Origin: Psychrosphaera sp. F3M07
GTDB lineage: Bacteria > Pseudomonadota > Gammaproteobacteria > Enterobacterales > Alteromonadaceae
Length of the DNA: 64,000 nt
Assembly: GCF_018860345.1 (NCBI RefSeq)
Contig: NZ_JAHKPJ010000025.1
Location: 248,001 to 312,000, forward strand
Reading direction: 5' to 3'
In this document: in pieces, positions 9,054-17,648 of the stretch
How the letters are laid out: every line of letters begins with the position of its first letter
Numbering within the stretch: position 1 is the first letter of the stretch
Position numbers and translations under genes: made by a program
The notes under the pieces: model-generated
Told to the model about the DNA's origin: nothing
What the model saw: only the letters and a program-made list of their open reading frames with translations
Database searches by the model: none

Positions 9054-9085
9054 AAAAAAAGCGGCTTAAAAGCCACTTTTTTTTT
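9054..9085 (-). terminator. Intrinsic terminator of the cold-shock gene
   Basis: On the minus strand GTGGCTT pairs with AAGCCGC (one G-T pair) across a two-base loop, extended by A-T pairs and followed by seven Ts. It begins about 12 bases after the csp stop codon. Confidence 0.85.
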
Positions 9086-9097
9086 AGAATTAGAAAA

Positions 9098-9307
9098 TTA
9101 AGCTAATTCAACGTTTGCTGCTTGCAAACCTTTTTGACCGTCTTCAACTTCGAAAGAAACCGCTTGGCCTTCTTTTAAAGTTTTGAATCCGTCACCAGCG
9201 ATAGCACGGAAATGAACGAATACGTCCTTGCCGCCATTATCTTGAGTAAGAAATCCGTAACCTTTCTCTTCGTTGAACCATTTAACTGTACCAGTCGATT
9301 TAGACAT
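9098..9307 (-). CDS. Cold-shock domain protein (CspA family)
   Basis: This 69-residue OB-fold nucleic-acid chaperone has RNP1 KGYGFLT (residues 15-21) and RNP2 VFVHF (29-33). It begins with the usual [14 protein letters not shown] signature. It binds single-stranded RNA or DNA and melts RNA structure, often at low temperature. It is monocistronic, with an own terminator and about 260 bp of upstream DNA that could hold a long 5' leader. I cannot tell which Csp paralogue it is, and cold induction is not provable from sequence. Confidence 0.95.
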   Translation of the reverse strand: MSKSTGTVKWFNEEKGYGFLTQDNGGKDVFVHFRAIAGDGFKTLKEGQAVSFEVEDGQKGLQAANVELA

Positions 9308-9566
9308 ATAAACCTCGATTTAAATTTACTTTTTTAGGACACAACATGTGCCGACATTATCTTCAAAGGGAAATATTAAATTGCGATGTAACTTATGGAA
9401 GGATAACGTCTCAATATCGACCAAAAAATTGAGTCTAGAGGTTTATAAACACATGAAGCAAATAACAATATTAAATATGTCTCTGTAAAGACGAAACAGA
9501 TAATAGCACATAATTTTAATAAAGCTCATTAAATGTCCATTGATATGCAAAAAAAATCGTATTTTT

Positions 9567-11417
9567 TTATTCTTTTTCCATATATAGGCTAAATATTGAA
9601 CCTATCACTTTTGTTTTTTGATAATTATTATCCACCTGAATATCAGCCTGATTGTGTTGAGCTAGTAATTTACAAAGTGGCAATCCTGTACAACAAGTTT
9701 CAATAGAGGTTCCATCATTTATTTCTTGTAAATCAAATATGCTTAATTGTTTATGCTCTAAAATACCTAAACCGGTATCTGCGATTATTAATTCAATTCG
9801 TTGTTCTGCCTGATACTGAGATGTAATCTGTATCGAAGCCTCTTGTAAGTTATATAAAACCGAGTTATGTAATAGTTCGTAAATGATCTTTTGCAGGTGG
9901 TCTTCGGTAAATCTCACAACGACTTCTGTGTTTACATCATTAATGACACTTATTTTCTTTGCACTTATAGCATCTTCAAGCACAACTAAGGTTTTATCTA
10001 TCATGGTTTTTAAATTGATAGTTTGAAAACGAATAGGCTCTTGCTCTGCTTGTAATGTACATATTAAATCCAAGTTATATAATTTATGTATAACTTCGTT
10101 AGTTATTTGGTTTTCTGATTCATTTTGCGCAATGAGATAGCGGGTGAAGTGAGACATAAACATGTTTTGTTTACGATTATTTTTTCTAGTGAATTCAACT
10201 AACAGCTCTTTTTGCCGTTCAACTTCTTTCACCTTATGTTCAAGTCTTGCGTTTTGTTGAACAAGGATTTTCTTCTGTAATTGCTGGTTAACGTTATTTC
10301 GCATAACCGCAATATATACATATTGACCATGAAGATTAATTCTATTAATTGATACTGAAACTGGTATCGCAACGCCATGCTCATGTAATAAATGAAGATC
10401 TAAAAATTGTTGTTGGAATAAATAATCACTGTACAACAGCTTTTGTAATTGTTTTTTAGATTGGCTGGATATTAAATTAAATACATTGGCATTTTTTACT
10501 TGTTCATCAATCAACCCCAATAACTCACAAAAACCGTCATTATTTTTTAATATTGAACCATCCTCAGAAAAGGCCAAAATGCCATCCATTGAATTCGCCA
10601 TCAACACTTCTGATATCAAACTTTTTTCTAACAATACGTCAAATGACTTTTGGATATTGCTCGACACCAATAACTCTTCTTTCATTTCAGCTGTTTTTTG
10701 CCAAACACGGTTAAACTTGGCTAGCCAATTAGATTCTAATTTTTGGATATCTAAAATATCGTTCACGCCCACTTTTATCGCAAACTCAATAAACTTAAAA
10801 CTAGATAATGATGTTTGCTCTCCATATACAATCGCGCCAATTAAAGGATAAGTTTGTTTAATTTTTTCCAATTGCCCTAACCTGTCCTTATTTTCAGTGA
10901 TATTAACTAGAACAAGGTCAACGCCCTGTAATAACGTTAAATTAACCTCATGCGTTAAGGTGCAAGGTATATGAGCTTGAGATAAAACAGAATTTATTTG
11001 AAATGCACTTTCAGGTGTACTATCGATAACTACGACATTGGGTAAGTTGATGGTTTTGTCTTCTAACCAATAAGGTTCGATGATTGAAACAATTTCAAAA
11101 TTTGACAATGCACTCGACAATGGATTTATTTGACGCTTTATAGGCCAAGGGATTAATGGTTTATTCGGATTAAAAAGGATAAATAATGGGATATTTGGCA
11201 ATGTATCTAAAAGAGAGTGAACGACATGTAAGGGAACGGTTTGCTCAATAATCAGCATACAAGGTAAATTCTCCATTTCATTTATGGAAAATCGGTCCCA
11301 CTCACTCCAGTGGACTAACTTCGCTTTAGCTCCATGGATCTGTGCTAACGTTTTAATGCGCATTGCACAGGTGGTGGTGTTATCAACTATCAATAAATGT
11401 TTAGGAGTTCGAACCAT
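9567..11417 (-). CDS. Atypical PAS histidine kinase with two degenerate receiver-like domains
   Basis: The 616-residue protein has two N-terminal segments with receiver-like starts (HLLIVDNTTTCAM, residues 7-19; NVVVIDSTPESAF, 127-139), both poor in the acidic residues of true receivers. A PAS domain (about 267-380: NSMDGILAFSEDGSILKNN) and a coiled coil (about 380-415) follow. A divergent dimerisation segment has candidate phospho-acceptor His423 in MSHFTRYL rather than the usual SHELRTPL. The ATPase domain has an N box ELLHN (514-518) and G1 box DTGLGI (547-552). There is no transmembrane helix, so it is cytoplasmic. No cognate regulator is adjacent. GGAGGG precedes the start. Confidence 0.8.
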   Translation of the reverse strand: MVRTPKHLLIVDNTTTCAMRIKTLAQIHGAKAKLVHWSEWDRFSINEMENLPCMLIIEQTVPLHVVHSLLDTLPNIPLFILFNPNKPLIPWPIKRQINPLSSALSNFEIVSIIEPYWLEDKTINLPNVVVIDSTPESAFQINSVLSQAHIPCTLTHEVNLTLLQGVDLVLVNITENKDRLGQLEKIKQTYPLIGAIVYGEQTSLSSFKFIEFAIKVGVNDILDIQKLESNWLAKFNRVWQKTAEMKEELLVSSNIQKSFDVLLEKSLISEVLMANSMDGILAFSEDGSILKNNDGFCELLGLIDEQVKNANVFNLISSQSKKQLQKLLYSDYLFQQQFLDLHLLHEHGVAIPVSVSINRINLHGQYVYIAVMRNNVNQQLQKKILVQQNARLEHKVKEVERQKELLVEFTRKNNRKQNMFMSHFTRYLIAQNESENQITNEVIHKLYNLDLICTLQAEQEPIRFQTINLKTMIDKTLVVLEDAISAKKISVINDVNTEVVVRFTEDHLQKIIYELLHNSVLYNLQEASIQITSQYQAEQRIELIIADTGLGILEHKQLSIFDLQEINDGTSIETCCTGLPLCKLLAQHNQADIQVDNNYQKTKVIGSIFSLYMEKE

Positions 11418-11445
11418 TAAGCTTACCCTCCGTTGTAATCAGAAC

Positions 11446-11628
11446 TTATTTTCGAGGCTCGGTAAAAGTATGGTTCTTTTTTCTCATATCACAACGACTT
11501 AACACATTTTCTTTTTCTTCTATGGTTAACTTCTGCCAACCTGTAATCTCAGTAATATGACGGTAACAACCACAGCAAATATCGTTATCATCCAAACAAC
11601 ACTGTCTTATGCATGGAGACTCAATCAT
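11446..11628 (-). CDS. DUF1289 family small cysteine-rich protein
   Basis: This 60-residue protein opens with SPCIRQCCLDDNDICCGCYRHITEITGW, a Cys-rich N-terminus matching the DUF1289 pattern (PCxxxCxxD..xxCxGCxRt.dEi..W). The cysteines probably bind a metal. The molecular role of the family is unknown. It ends 28 bases before the histidine-kinase start on the same strand, so the two may be cotranscribed. It is divergent from grxA. Confidence 0.85.
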   Translation of the reverse strand: MIESPCIRQCCLDDNDICCGCYRHITEITGWQKLTIEEKENVLSRCDMRKKNHTFTEPRK

Positions 11629-11727
11629 TATTCATCTACTTTTACTATTATCATCATCGGTTTTAATCCATTTAATCTAATAAAATTTTTACATATTATT
11701 ACATCAATCAGTTTAGAGGAGAATTTT

Positions 11728-11988
11728 ATGTTTACAGTCATTTTTGGTCGTCCAGCTTGCCCATATTGCGTTAGAGCAAAAGAAATTGCGGAACAACTTA
11801 CTGAAAAACGTGACGATTTTAACTTCCGTTATGTTGATATTCATGCAGAAGGCATTAGCCAAGCCGATCTCGAAAAAACAGTTGGCAAGCCTGTGCAGAC
11901 CGTTCCTCAGATTTTTATCGACCAAAAACACATTGGCGGTTGTGACGAATTTGAAGCATATGCAAAAGCCAACTTAGATTTATATTAA
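11728..11988 (+). CDS. grxA: Glutaredoxin 1 (GrxA family)
   Basis: This 86-residue glutathione-dependent thiol reductase has active-site CPYC at residues 11-14, then TVPQIFIDQKHIGG with the cis-proline glutathione-binding region. FGRPACPYCVRAK and RDDFNFRYVDI match the GrxA subfamily rather than GrxC, and the length equals that of E. coli GrxA. The frame is open much further upstream, but ATG 11728 has a strong AGAGGAG ribosome site 6 bases before it and gives the family length. Confidence 0.95.
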   Translation: MFTVIFGRPACPYCVRAKEIAEQLTEKRDDFNFRYVDIHAEGISQADLEKTVGKPVQTVPQIFIDQKHIGGCDEFEAYAKANLDLY

Positions 11989-12169
11989 GCTAAGTTATCA
12001 TCAGCCTATAATATAATTTGTGGGCTGATATTTCTTTATCCACTGAGTTAGCTCTATTATCAACACAAAACCCTTTAAATTTTTCAACAATTGTTGATAA
12101 GTTTATGTTTATTCATCTGTAGACAATTTATAATACCCGCCATTATTTTTAGCACAGTGCAATAAATTC

Positions 12170-13471
12170 ATGCGATTTCCAGGCCGTCGAAAACACAAAC
12201 ATTACTTCCCTGTTGACAAAAAAGATCCATTAACCAATAAGTTAACTACAAAAGTTGAACTTGAACATCCCTATATTGTAGGTATGGATCAAACTATTGT
12301 TGATATTGAAGCACATGTACCTGAAACGCTGTTACAACAATTTAAACTGACAAAAGGCTTATCTCAATTAGTACCGAGTGAGATTGCAGAAGCTTTGTAT
12401 CAATATATTGAAAATAACAATCTTATTATTGACCAACATGCCGGTGGCACTATTGGTAACACTATGCACAACTATTCTGTTTTAGCGGATGATCGTTCGG
12501 TACTTTATGGTGTGATGAGTCAAAATATAAAAGTAGGTAATTACGCATATCAGTACTTATGTAATACATCGTCAAAGGTTGATTTACAACACTTACAACC
12601 TGTAGACGGTGCCATTGGAAGAGCCTTCACCCTGATCACTGAAGATGGTGAACGCACTTTTGCCATTGACTCAGGCAAGATGAATAGACTTACACCTGAA
12701 TTTATCGATGAAGATTTAATTAAGAATTCTTGTGCATTTGTCGTGAGCGCTTATTTTACCCGTTGCAGTGGCGAGGATACGTTAGATAAAGCCGCGCTTA
12801 AAGCTATTGAATATGCCAACAAACATAATGTGCCGGTTGTACTCACCTTAGGCACTCGTTTTATGATTGATGAAAAACCACAATGGTGGCGTGATTTCAT
12901 TAAACAACATGTGCAAGTATTAGCCATGAATGAAGAAGAAGCAGAAGCTTTAGTCGGTACCAGCGATCCATTGTTAGCAGCCGAAGCTGCATTAGATTTA
13001 GCTGATTTAGTCCTTTGCACCGCTGGGCCACAAGGACTCTATATGGCTGGCTTTACAGACGAAAACTTTAAACGTAGTACGCAATACCCATTATTACCTG
13101 GCAGCATTCCCGAATTTAATCGCTATGAATATTCAAGACCGTTACCACAAACTCAATGCTCTGCACCAATAAAGATATATTCTCATATTGCGCCTTATAT
13201 GGGAGGCCCAGATAAAATCAAAAATACTAATGGTGCAGGTGATGGCGCTTTGGCGGCGGTATTACATGATATTGCGTCTAATGCTTATCACTCAATGAAC
13301 GTACCGGAATCAAGTAAACATACTGTGCCTGCGATCACCTACTCTTCTTTGGCTCAAATATGTAAATACGCCAATCGAGTCAGTTTTGAGGTGTTATCAC
13401 AAAGCTCACCACGTTTATCAAAAGGTTTACCTGAAAGAGAAGACAGCTTAGAACAAGCTTATTGGCATTAA
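12170..13471 (+). CDS. gsk: Inosine-guanosine kinase
   Basis: This PfkB/ribokinase-family kinase phosphorylates inosine and guanosine to IMP and GMP in purine salvage. The N-terminus MRFPGRRKHKHYFPV and VGMDQTIVDIEA match E. coli Gsk, and the length (433 against 434) agrees. The catalytic PfkB motif NTNGAGDGALAAVLHD (about residues 350-365) contains the catalytic aspartate. It is a single gene ending at a strong terminator shared with convergent pckA. Confidence 0.95.
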   Translation: MRFPGRRKHKHYFPVDKKDPLTNKLTTKVELEHPYIVGMDQTIVDIEAHVPETLLQQFKLTKGLSQLVPSEIAEALYQYIENNNLIIDQHAGGTIGNTMHNYSVLADDRSVLYGVMSQNIKVGNYAYQYLCNTSSKVDLQHLQPVDGAIGRAFTLITEDGERTFAIDSGKMNRLTPEFIDEDLIKNSCAFVVSAYFTRCSGEDTLDKAALKAIEYANKHNVPVVLTLGTRFMIDEKPQWWRDFIKQHVQVLAMNEEEAEALVGTSDPLLAAEAALDLADLVLCTAGPQGLYMAGFTDENFKRSTQYPLLPGSIPEFNRYEYSRPLPQTQCSAPIKIYSHIAPYMGGPDKIKNTNGAGDGALAAVLHDIASNAYHSMNVPESSKHTVPAITYSSLAQICKYANRVSFEVLSQSSPRLSKGLPEREDSLEQAYWH

Positions 13472-13502
13472 CCTCTGAATATTAAAAGCTAAACTCATAA
13501 GC

Positions 13503-13546
13503 ATAAAAAAGCCTTTGTTTCTTCAAAATAACAAAGGCTTTTTATT
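13503..13546. terminator. Bidirectional intrinsic terminator between gsk and pckA
   Basis: AAAAAGCCTTTGTT pairs with AACAAAGGCTTTTT around a 10-base loop, giving T tracts on both strands between convergent genes. Confidence 0.9.
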
Positions 13547-13576
13547 AGCTTTTATAACCTACTCTTTAGCTAAAAC

Positions 13577-15184
13577 TTATAGCTGAGGACCTGCTGCAAC
13601 TAACGACTGACCTTCTTCATTATCAGTAAACTGAACGAAGTTATCAATAAACAAACCAGCTAAACTTTCCGCTTTCTCTTGCCATTGCGCCTCATCAACA
13701 TAGGTATCTCTTGGATCTAAAATGCCAGTATCACAATTAGCTAATTCAGTTGGTACTTCCAAGTTAAAAATTGGGATGATTTTGGTAGGTACATTTTCGA
13801 TTGAACCATCCAAGATAGAGTCGATAATCGCACGAGTATCTTTAATCGAGATTCGCTTACCGCTGCCATTCCAACCTGTATTAACTAAGTAAGCTTCTGA
13901 TCCAGATGCGTTCATACGCTCAACTAACACTTCTGCGTATTTAGTCGGGTGTAAGGTTAAAAATGCCTTACCAAAACAAGATGAGAACGTTGGTAATGGC
14001 TCAGTAATGCCTCGTTCAGTACCGGCTAATTTAGCAGTAAAGCCAGATAAGAAATGATACTTAGTTTGTTCATCGGTTAGCTTAGATACAGGAGGTAAAA
14101 CACCAAAGGCATCAGCCGTTAAGAAAATAACTTTTTTGGCATGCCCTGCTTTAGATACTGGCTTCACAATGTTATCAATGTGATTGATTGGGTATGATAC
14201 TCGAGTATTTTGAGTCACAGAACCGTCAGTAAAATCAATTTTACCATTTTCATCAACCGTAACATTCTCTAATAAAGCATCACGGCGAATTGCATTATAA
14301 ATATCAGGCTCACTTTCTTTATCTAGGTCGATAGTTTTAGCGTAACAACCTCCTTCAAAGTTAAATACGCCATCCTCATCCCAGCCATGTTCATCATCGC
14401 CGATCAATTCACGTTTAGGGTCTGTTGATAAAGTTGTTTTACCTGTACCTGATAAACCAAAAAATATAGCAACATCACCTTCTTTACCCACATTAGCTGA
14501 GCAATGCATTGATGCCATACCTTGTAACGGAAGGTAATAGTTCATCATAGCGAACATACCTTTTTTCATTTCGCCGCCGTACCAAGTACCACCAATGATC
14601 TGCATTTTTTCAGTTAAATTGAATACGGTAAATACGTCTGAATTTAAGCCTTGTTCTTGCCAATTAGGATTAGATGTTTTAGAACCATTCATCACAACAA
14701 AGTCAGGCTCACCGTAGTTTTCCAACTCTGCTTCTGTAGGACGGATAAACATGTTTTTAACAAAGTGGGCTTGCCACGCAACTTCCGTAATGAACCGTAC
14801 CTTAAGTCGTACTTTTTCATTAGCACCACAAAATGTATCAACAACAAATAATTTTTTACCTGAAAGTTGTTTACTGACTAAACCTTTAAGATCTTGCCAA
14901 ATTTCTTTAGAGATAGGTTTGTTATCATTTGGAGCAGTTTTAGAGTTCCACCACATTGTGTCTTTTGTGATCTCATCTTCTACTATAAATTTATCTTTTG
15001 GTGAACGACCGGTAAATATACCAGTGCTAACGTTAATGGCACCAAGTTCAGTGACTGTTCCTTTTTCGTAACCTGTTAAGGCTGGATTAGTCTCTTCTTC
15101 ATACAGCACATCGTATGAAGGGTTATATATAACTTCATTAACATCTGTTATGCCGTACTGCGATAAATCTATATTTTTAGCCAT
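13577..15184 (-). CDS. pckA: Phosphoenolpyruvate carboxykinase (ATP)
   Basis: This enzyme converts oxaloacetate and ATP to PEP, CO2 and ADP, the committing step of gluconeogenesis. The 535 residues carry [10 protein letters not shown] near the N-terminus, the kinase P-loop [11 protein letters not shown] (about 241-250) and the metal-binding [23 protein letters not shown] segment. These are diagnostic of the ATP-dependent family. It is monocistronic with a 436-bp upstream region. That fits an organism growing on amino acids; the hut genes lie nearby. Confidence 0.97.
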   Translation of the reverse strand: MAKNIDLSQYGITDVNEVIYNPSYDVLYEEETNPALTGYEKGTVTELGAINVSTGIFTGRSPKDKFIVEDEITKDTMWWNSKTAPNDNKPISKEIWQDLKGLVSKQLSGKKLFVVDTFCGANEKVRLKVRFITEVAWQAHFVKNMFIRPTEAELENYGEPDFVVMNGSKTSNPNWQEQGLNSDVFTVFNLTEKMQIIGGTWYGGEMKKGMFAMMNYYLPLQGMASMHCSANVGKEGDVAIFFGLSGTGKTTLSTDPKRELIGDDEHGWDEDGVFNFEGGCYAKTIDLDKESEPDIYNAIRRDALLENVTVDENGKIDFTDGSVTQNTRVSYPINHIDNIVKPVSKAGHAKKVIFLTADAFGVLPPVSKLTDEQTKYHFLSGFTAKLAGTERGITEPLPTFSSCFGKAFLTLHPTKYAEVLVERMNASGSEAYLVNTGWNGSGKRISIKDTRAIIDSILDGSIENVPTKIIPIFNLEVPTELANCDTGILDPRDTYVDEAQWQEKAESLAGLFIDNFVQFTDNEEGQSLVAAGPQL

Positions 15185-15620
15185 TTAAGTTCACCGAATC
15201 ATAGTTAAATTTAAAAAGAAATCTGTATAGATAAATGGATTCTTTGCTAACACCCACTTATCTATAAAGACTAATGCTCTACTTAAACATGCTAATTTGT
15301 AACTTAACAAACGACCTTGCATGGCATTCTAACGTAATTACTCTGTTTTTTGTAGTGTGATATGAAAGTTTTACAAACTAATTACGAAAATTAAATTTTT
15401 ACATTTAAAAACAGATAGTTAGAACGTTAAATGTCAAAACATTGAATTACAAAACATAAACTTTTAGTTATAAGTTATGGCTAAATATGGAATTATTTGA
15501 TCGTCACTTTGTCGTTTAAAGGAATGTGACTGTAGGAAATAGAGTGGATATGTTATCTATTCAGATATAGATTGTGAGCAAAAGGTAACAACCCTGTTAT
15601 TACCTTTTGAGAGAAGAACA
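15185..15620. other. Intergenic stretch upstream of pckA
   Basis: This 436-bp AT-rich gap lies between pckA and the SCO-type gene. It presumably contains the pckA promoter, but I see no clear -35/-10 pair or operator. No open frame with a ribosome site is evident. A hairpin near 15580-15608 serves the SCO gene. Confidence 0.5.
15580..15608 (-). terminator. Hairpin downstream of the SCO operon
   Basis: AAAAGGTAACAA and TTATTACCTTTT pair with one mismatch. On the minus strand the stem ends in TTTTG shortly after the SCO stop, so it is a plausible weak terminator. Confidence 0.55.
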
Positions 15621-16289
15621 TTATTTAGATTGGGAGATCTCTTTTTGTAGAGTGTTAATATCTGTAATTAAGTGGTTAATAGATGTTTTATTCAAACCAT
15701 TGTAGATACCGCGAATATGGCGATTGTGATCAACAAGGACGATATTCTCTGTATGGAGGAAATCATTGTTACTGACATACTCTCCTAAATCCTCATTTGC
15801 AAAATAGTCTTCTCGGGCAATCGTATAGATATCTTCTCTTTTACCTGTGACTAAATGCCATTTACCTGCCTGTATATCATTTTCATCTGCGTAGTCTTGT
15901 AGAACTTCTACAGTGTCATTTTCCGGTTGGATAGAATGCGAGATAATATATACATCATTATTATCTCTAAACTCTGTTTGCACGTTAGCTAACTGAGATT
16001 GCATTTTGGGACATATACCGGGACAAGACGTAAAGAAAAAGCTAGCCAAATATATTTTCCCTTTCATGTCTTCTTGAGTGACAAATTCTCCCAGTTGATT
16101 CATAAACTTAAAATCTGAAATTTTATGAAAATCAGTTAACTCTTTACTATCAGGCTTTAACCAATTAGGTGTAAATTCTGGCCCATTATAATAAGGTAAA
16201 TTATTATCTTTAAGTGAACTCTCTGCCAAACTAATATTGGTATACAAGATTGTGGTCAGGACACTAATTACTAACAATAACTTTTTCAT
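15621..16289 (-). CDS. SCO1/SenC family copper-thiol protein
   Basis: This exported thioredoxin-fold protein has a signal peptide (to about LAESS, residue 24). The copper ligands are Cys89 and Cys93 in CPGICP, with the distant ligand His179 in FLHTENIVLVD. This is the C-x3-C plus His arrangement of SCO proteins, which deliver Cu to cytochrome oxidase or act as envelope thiol redox factors. The 222-residue length is typical. It is the last gene of a three-gene overlapping operon; its start lies 26 bases inside the preceding MORN gene. No cytochrome oxidase genes are adjacent, so its client is uncertain. Confidence 0.92.
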   Translation of the reverse strand: MKKLLLVISVLTTILYTNISLAESSLKDNNLPYYNGPEFTPNWLKPDSKELTDFHKISDFKFMNQLGEFVTQEDMKGKIYLASFFFTSCPGICPKMQSQLANVQTEFRDNNDVYIISHSIQPENDTVEVLQDYADENDIQAGKWHLVTGKREDIYTIAREDYFANEDLGEYVSNNDFLHTENIVLVDHNRHIRGIYNGLNKTSINHLITDINTLQKEISQSK

Positions 16290-16830
16290 CTTCTAACTCC
16301 ACACACATGTTTGAGCGTTTAAGTCCGTAAATTCGCCCATTAATATACTCATAATTACTAAATAACTTTCCGTTTCGACGCCAGGCTTGTTGTAAGCCGG
16401 ACTCTTGACCTTGGTCGTAATGTAACTTCTTAAACTTCTCGCCAGTGGCATACCATTGCAAAGAATCGCCATGAACTTTACCCAGCTCATAGTTACTTAC
16501 CGATCTTAAATTCCCATTGCTCCACCAGCTTTTCGTTTTTCCGTGTAAACGGCCATTTTCATATAATGAGTGAAAGCTCAATTTTCCATTAGGGAACCAT
16601 TGCTTTAAATAACCATGGCGCAAACCATTTTGAAAACTAGCTAACTTGGCAGTAGTACCATTGGGGTAAAACGAAATAACATCACCGGTGAAAGGTTTAC
16701 CTTGATAAATACGTAAGCCATTGTTAGCAGATAACGTTATCTCGTTACTATTAACTTGTGTTGGTGTTGTTTCAAAGTTTAAAACAAACAACACAGGCAA
16801 TAGTAATAGAATTAAACTAGCGTATCGCAC
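16264..16830 (-). CDS. MORN-repeat (YwqK-like) exported protein
   Basis: The 188-residue protein begins with a hydrophobic N-terminal segment (RYASLILLLLPVLFVLNF) that is a signal peptide or anchor. About six tandem MORN-like units follow, of the form W/YxxNGxLxxxxxYxxGxxHGxxxxW (FYPNGTTAKLASFQNG, WFPNGKLSFHSLYENG, WWSNGNLRSVSNYELG and so on). Such repeats build beta-hairpin surfaces; they are not a real antitoxin despite the common YwqK label. It overlaps the YHYH gene by 14 bases and the SCO gene by 26 bases, so it is translationally coupled to both. Confidence 0.82.
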   Translation of the reverse strand: MRYASLILLLLPVLFVLNFETTPTQVNSNEITLSANNGLRIYQGKPFTGDVISFYPNGTTAKLASFQNGLRHGYLKQWFPNGKLSFHSLYENGRLHGKTKSWWSNGNLRSVSNYELGKVHGDSLQWYATGEKFKKLHYDQGQESGLQQAWRRNGKLFSNYEYINGRIYGLKRSNMCVELEDEKVIVSN

Positions 16831-17578
16831 TAGCTGTACCTTGGTAGTTACCAGGGAATAAAATATAGTATGAACCTAAGTACACTTCGTTTTCTATATG
16901 GTAGTGGTATTCTTCACTCTCACTATGTTGTGTTTGTGCGGTATGTCCGCCTGATTCATCTAAGTCTGTAGGATAAGTACCTGTGGAATTACATTTACGA
17001 CCATAAAGAAAAAATCCGTCGCTGATAACCCCAATTAAATTACTATCGTCATCAGAAAATGAAATAGGCTCTAAATGGTAATGAAAACTTTGCGGGCCAG
17101 TATGAGCACCATTAAAATCCAAACTACCAATTGCTCCATCTAAAGGAATACCTGGACCTTCTTCATCATTGTAAATAACAGAACCACTCACCGCTATACC
17201 AATAGCGCCGAGGCCTGTTGAAGATGAGTTTGTTGCTTTTTCTGGCGAGGATGAGACAGTTAACGTATACGTCCCGACAAAATCATCAATGTCACCGGGT
17301 GCCATTTTTTGATAAGTAGTTACTGTCGGTTCGACAAATAGTTCATGCTCAGAAGACCAATAAGGGGAGGTATGATTTGGGAGGCCATTCGTTTCAATAA
17401 TGACCTCTGAGCCGCTTAAAACAACACTTACATTGTTGCTATCAAATTCTGCGAATGCAGAATGTAAAACACCGTCACTTGTTGTCGTGGTGTTATCTTC
17501 CGAATCAACAGAGTCACAACCTACTAACGCAACACTTACCAGTAAAACCGTTAAATTTAATAATCTTAAAGAATTCAT
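16817..17578 (-). CDS. YHYH-domain lipoprotein
   Basis: This 253-residue protein has a lipobox ALVG-C at Cys21 and an acidic Thr/Ser-rich spacer, then a YHYH domain. The His motifs are QSFHYHLEP and, after a GRKC and LDESGGHTAQTQH segment, EYHYHIEN. The regularly spaced histidines suggest metal binding. YHYH proteins are of unknown biochemical role and are secreted or surface-linked in many marine bacteria. As the first gene of an overlapping operon with a MORN protein and an SCO copper protein, it may act in periplasmic metal or redox handling. That is inference. Confidence 0.82.
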   Translation of the reverse strand: MNSLRLLNLTVLLVSVALVGCDSVDSEDNTTTTSDGVLHSAFAEFDSNNVSVVLSGSEVIIETNGLPNHTSPYWSSEHELFVEPTVTTYQKMAPGDIDDFVGTYTLTVSSSPEKATNSSSTGLGAIGIAVSGSVIYNDEEGPGIPLDGAIGSLDFNGAHTGPQSFHYHLEPISFSDDDSNLIGVISDGFFLYGRKCNSTGTYPTDLDESGGHTAQTQHSESEEYHYHIENEVYLGSYYILFPGNYQGTASAIR

Positions 17579-17648
17579 AGTTGCTCCTATTATTTTGAAT
17601 ATGAATAATAAGAGCTAAATGTGCAAAAAATGAGAATTGAGTATAAAG

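Noticed and set aside
10486-10851. Open frame of 121 codons antisense to the histidine kinase
   Set aside because: Asn/Ser-rich shadow frame opposite the PAS region, without a ribosome site.
14751-15071. Open frame of 106 codons antisense to pckA
   Set aside because: It is opposite the conserved N-terminal part of PEP carboxykinase and has no coding signature.
16264-16830. Calling the YwqK-like MORN protein an antitoxin
   Set aside because: The label comes from a poor family name; the gene is a signal-bearing repeat protein in an SCO/YHYH operon with no toxin beside it.
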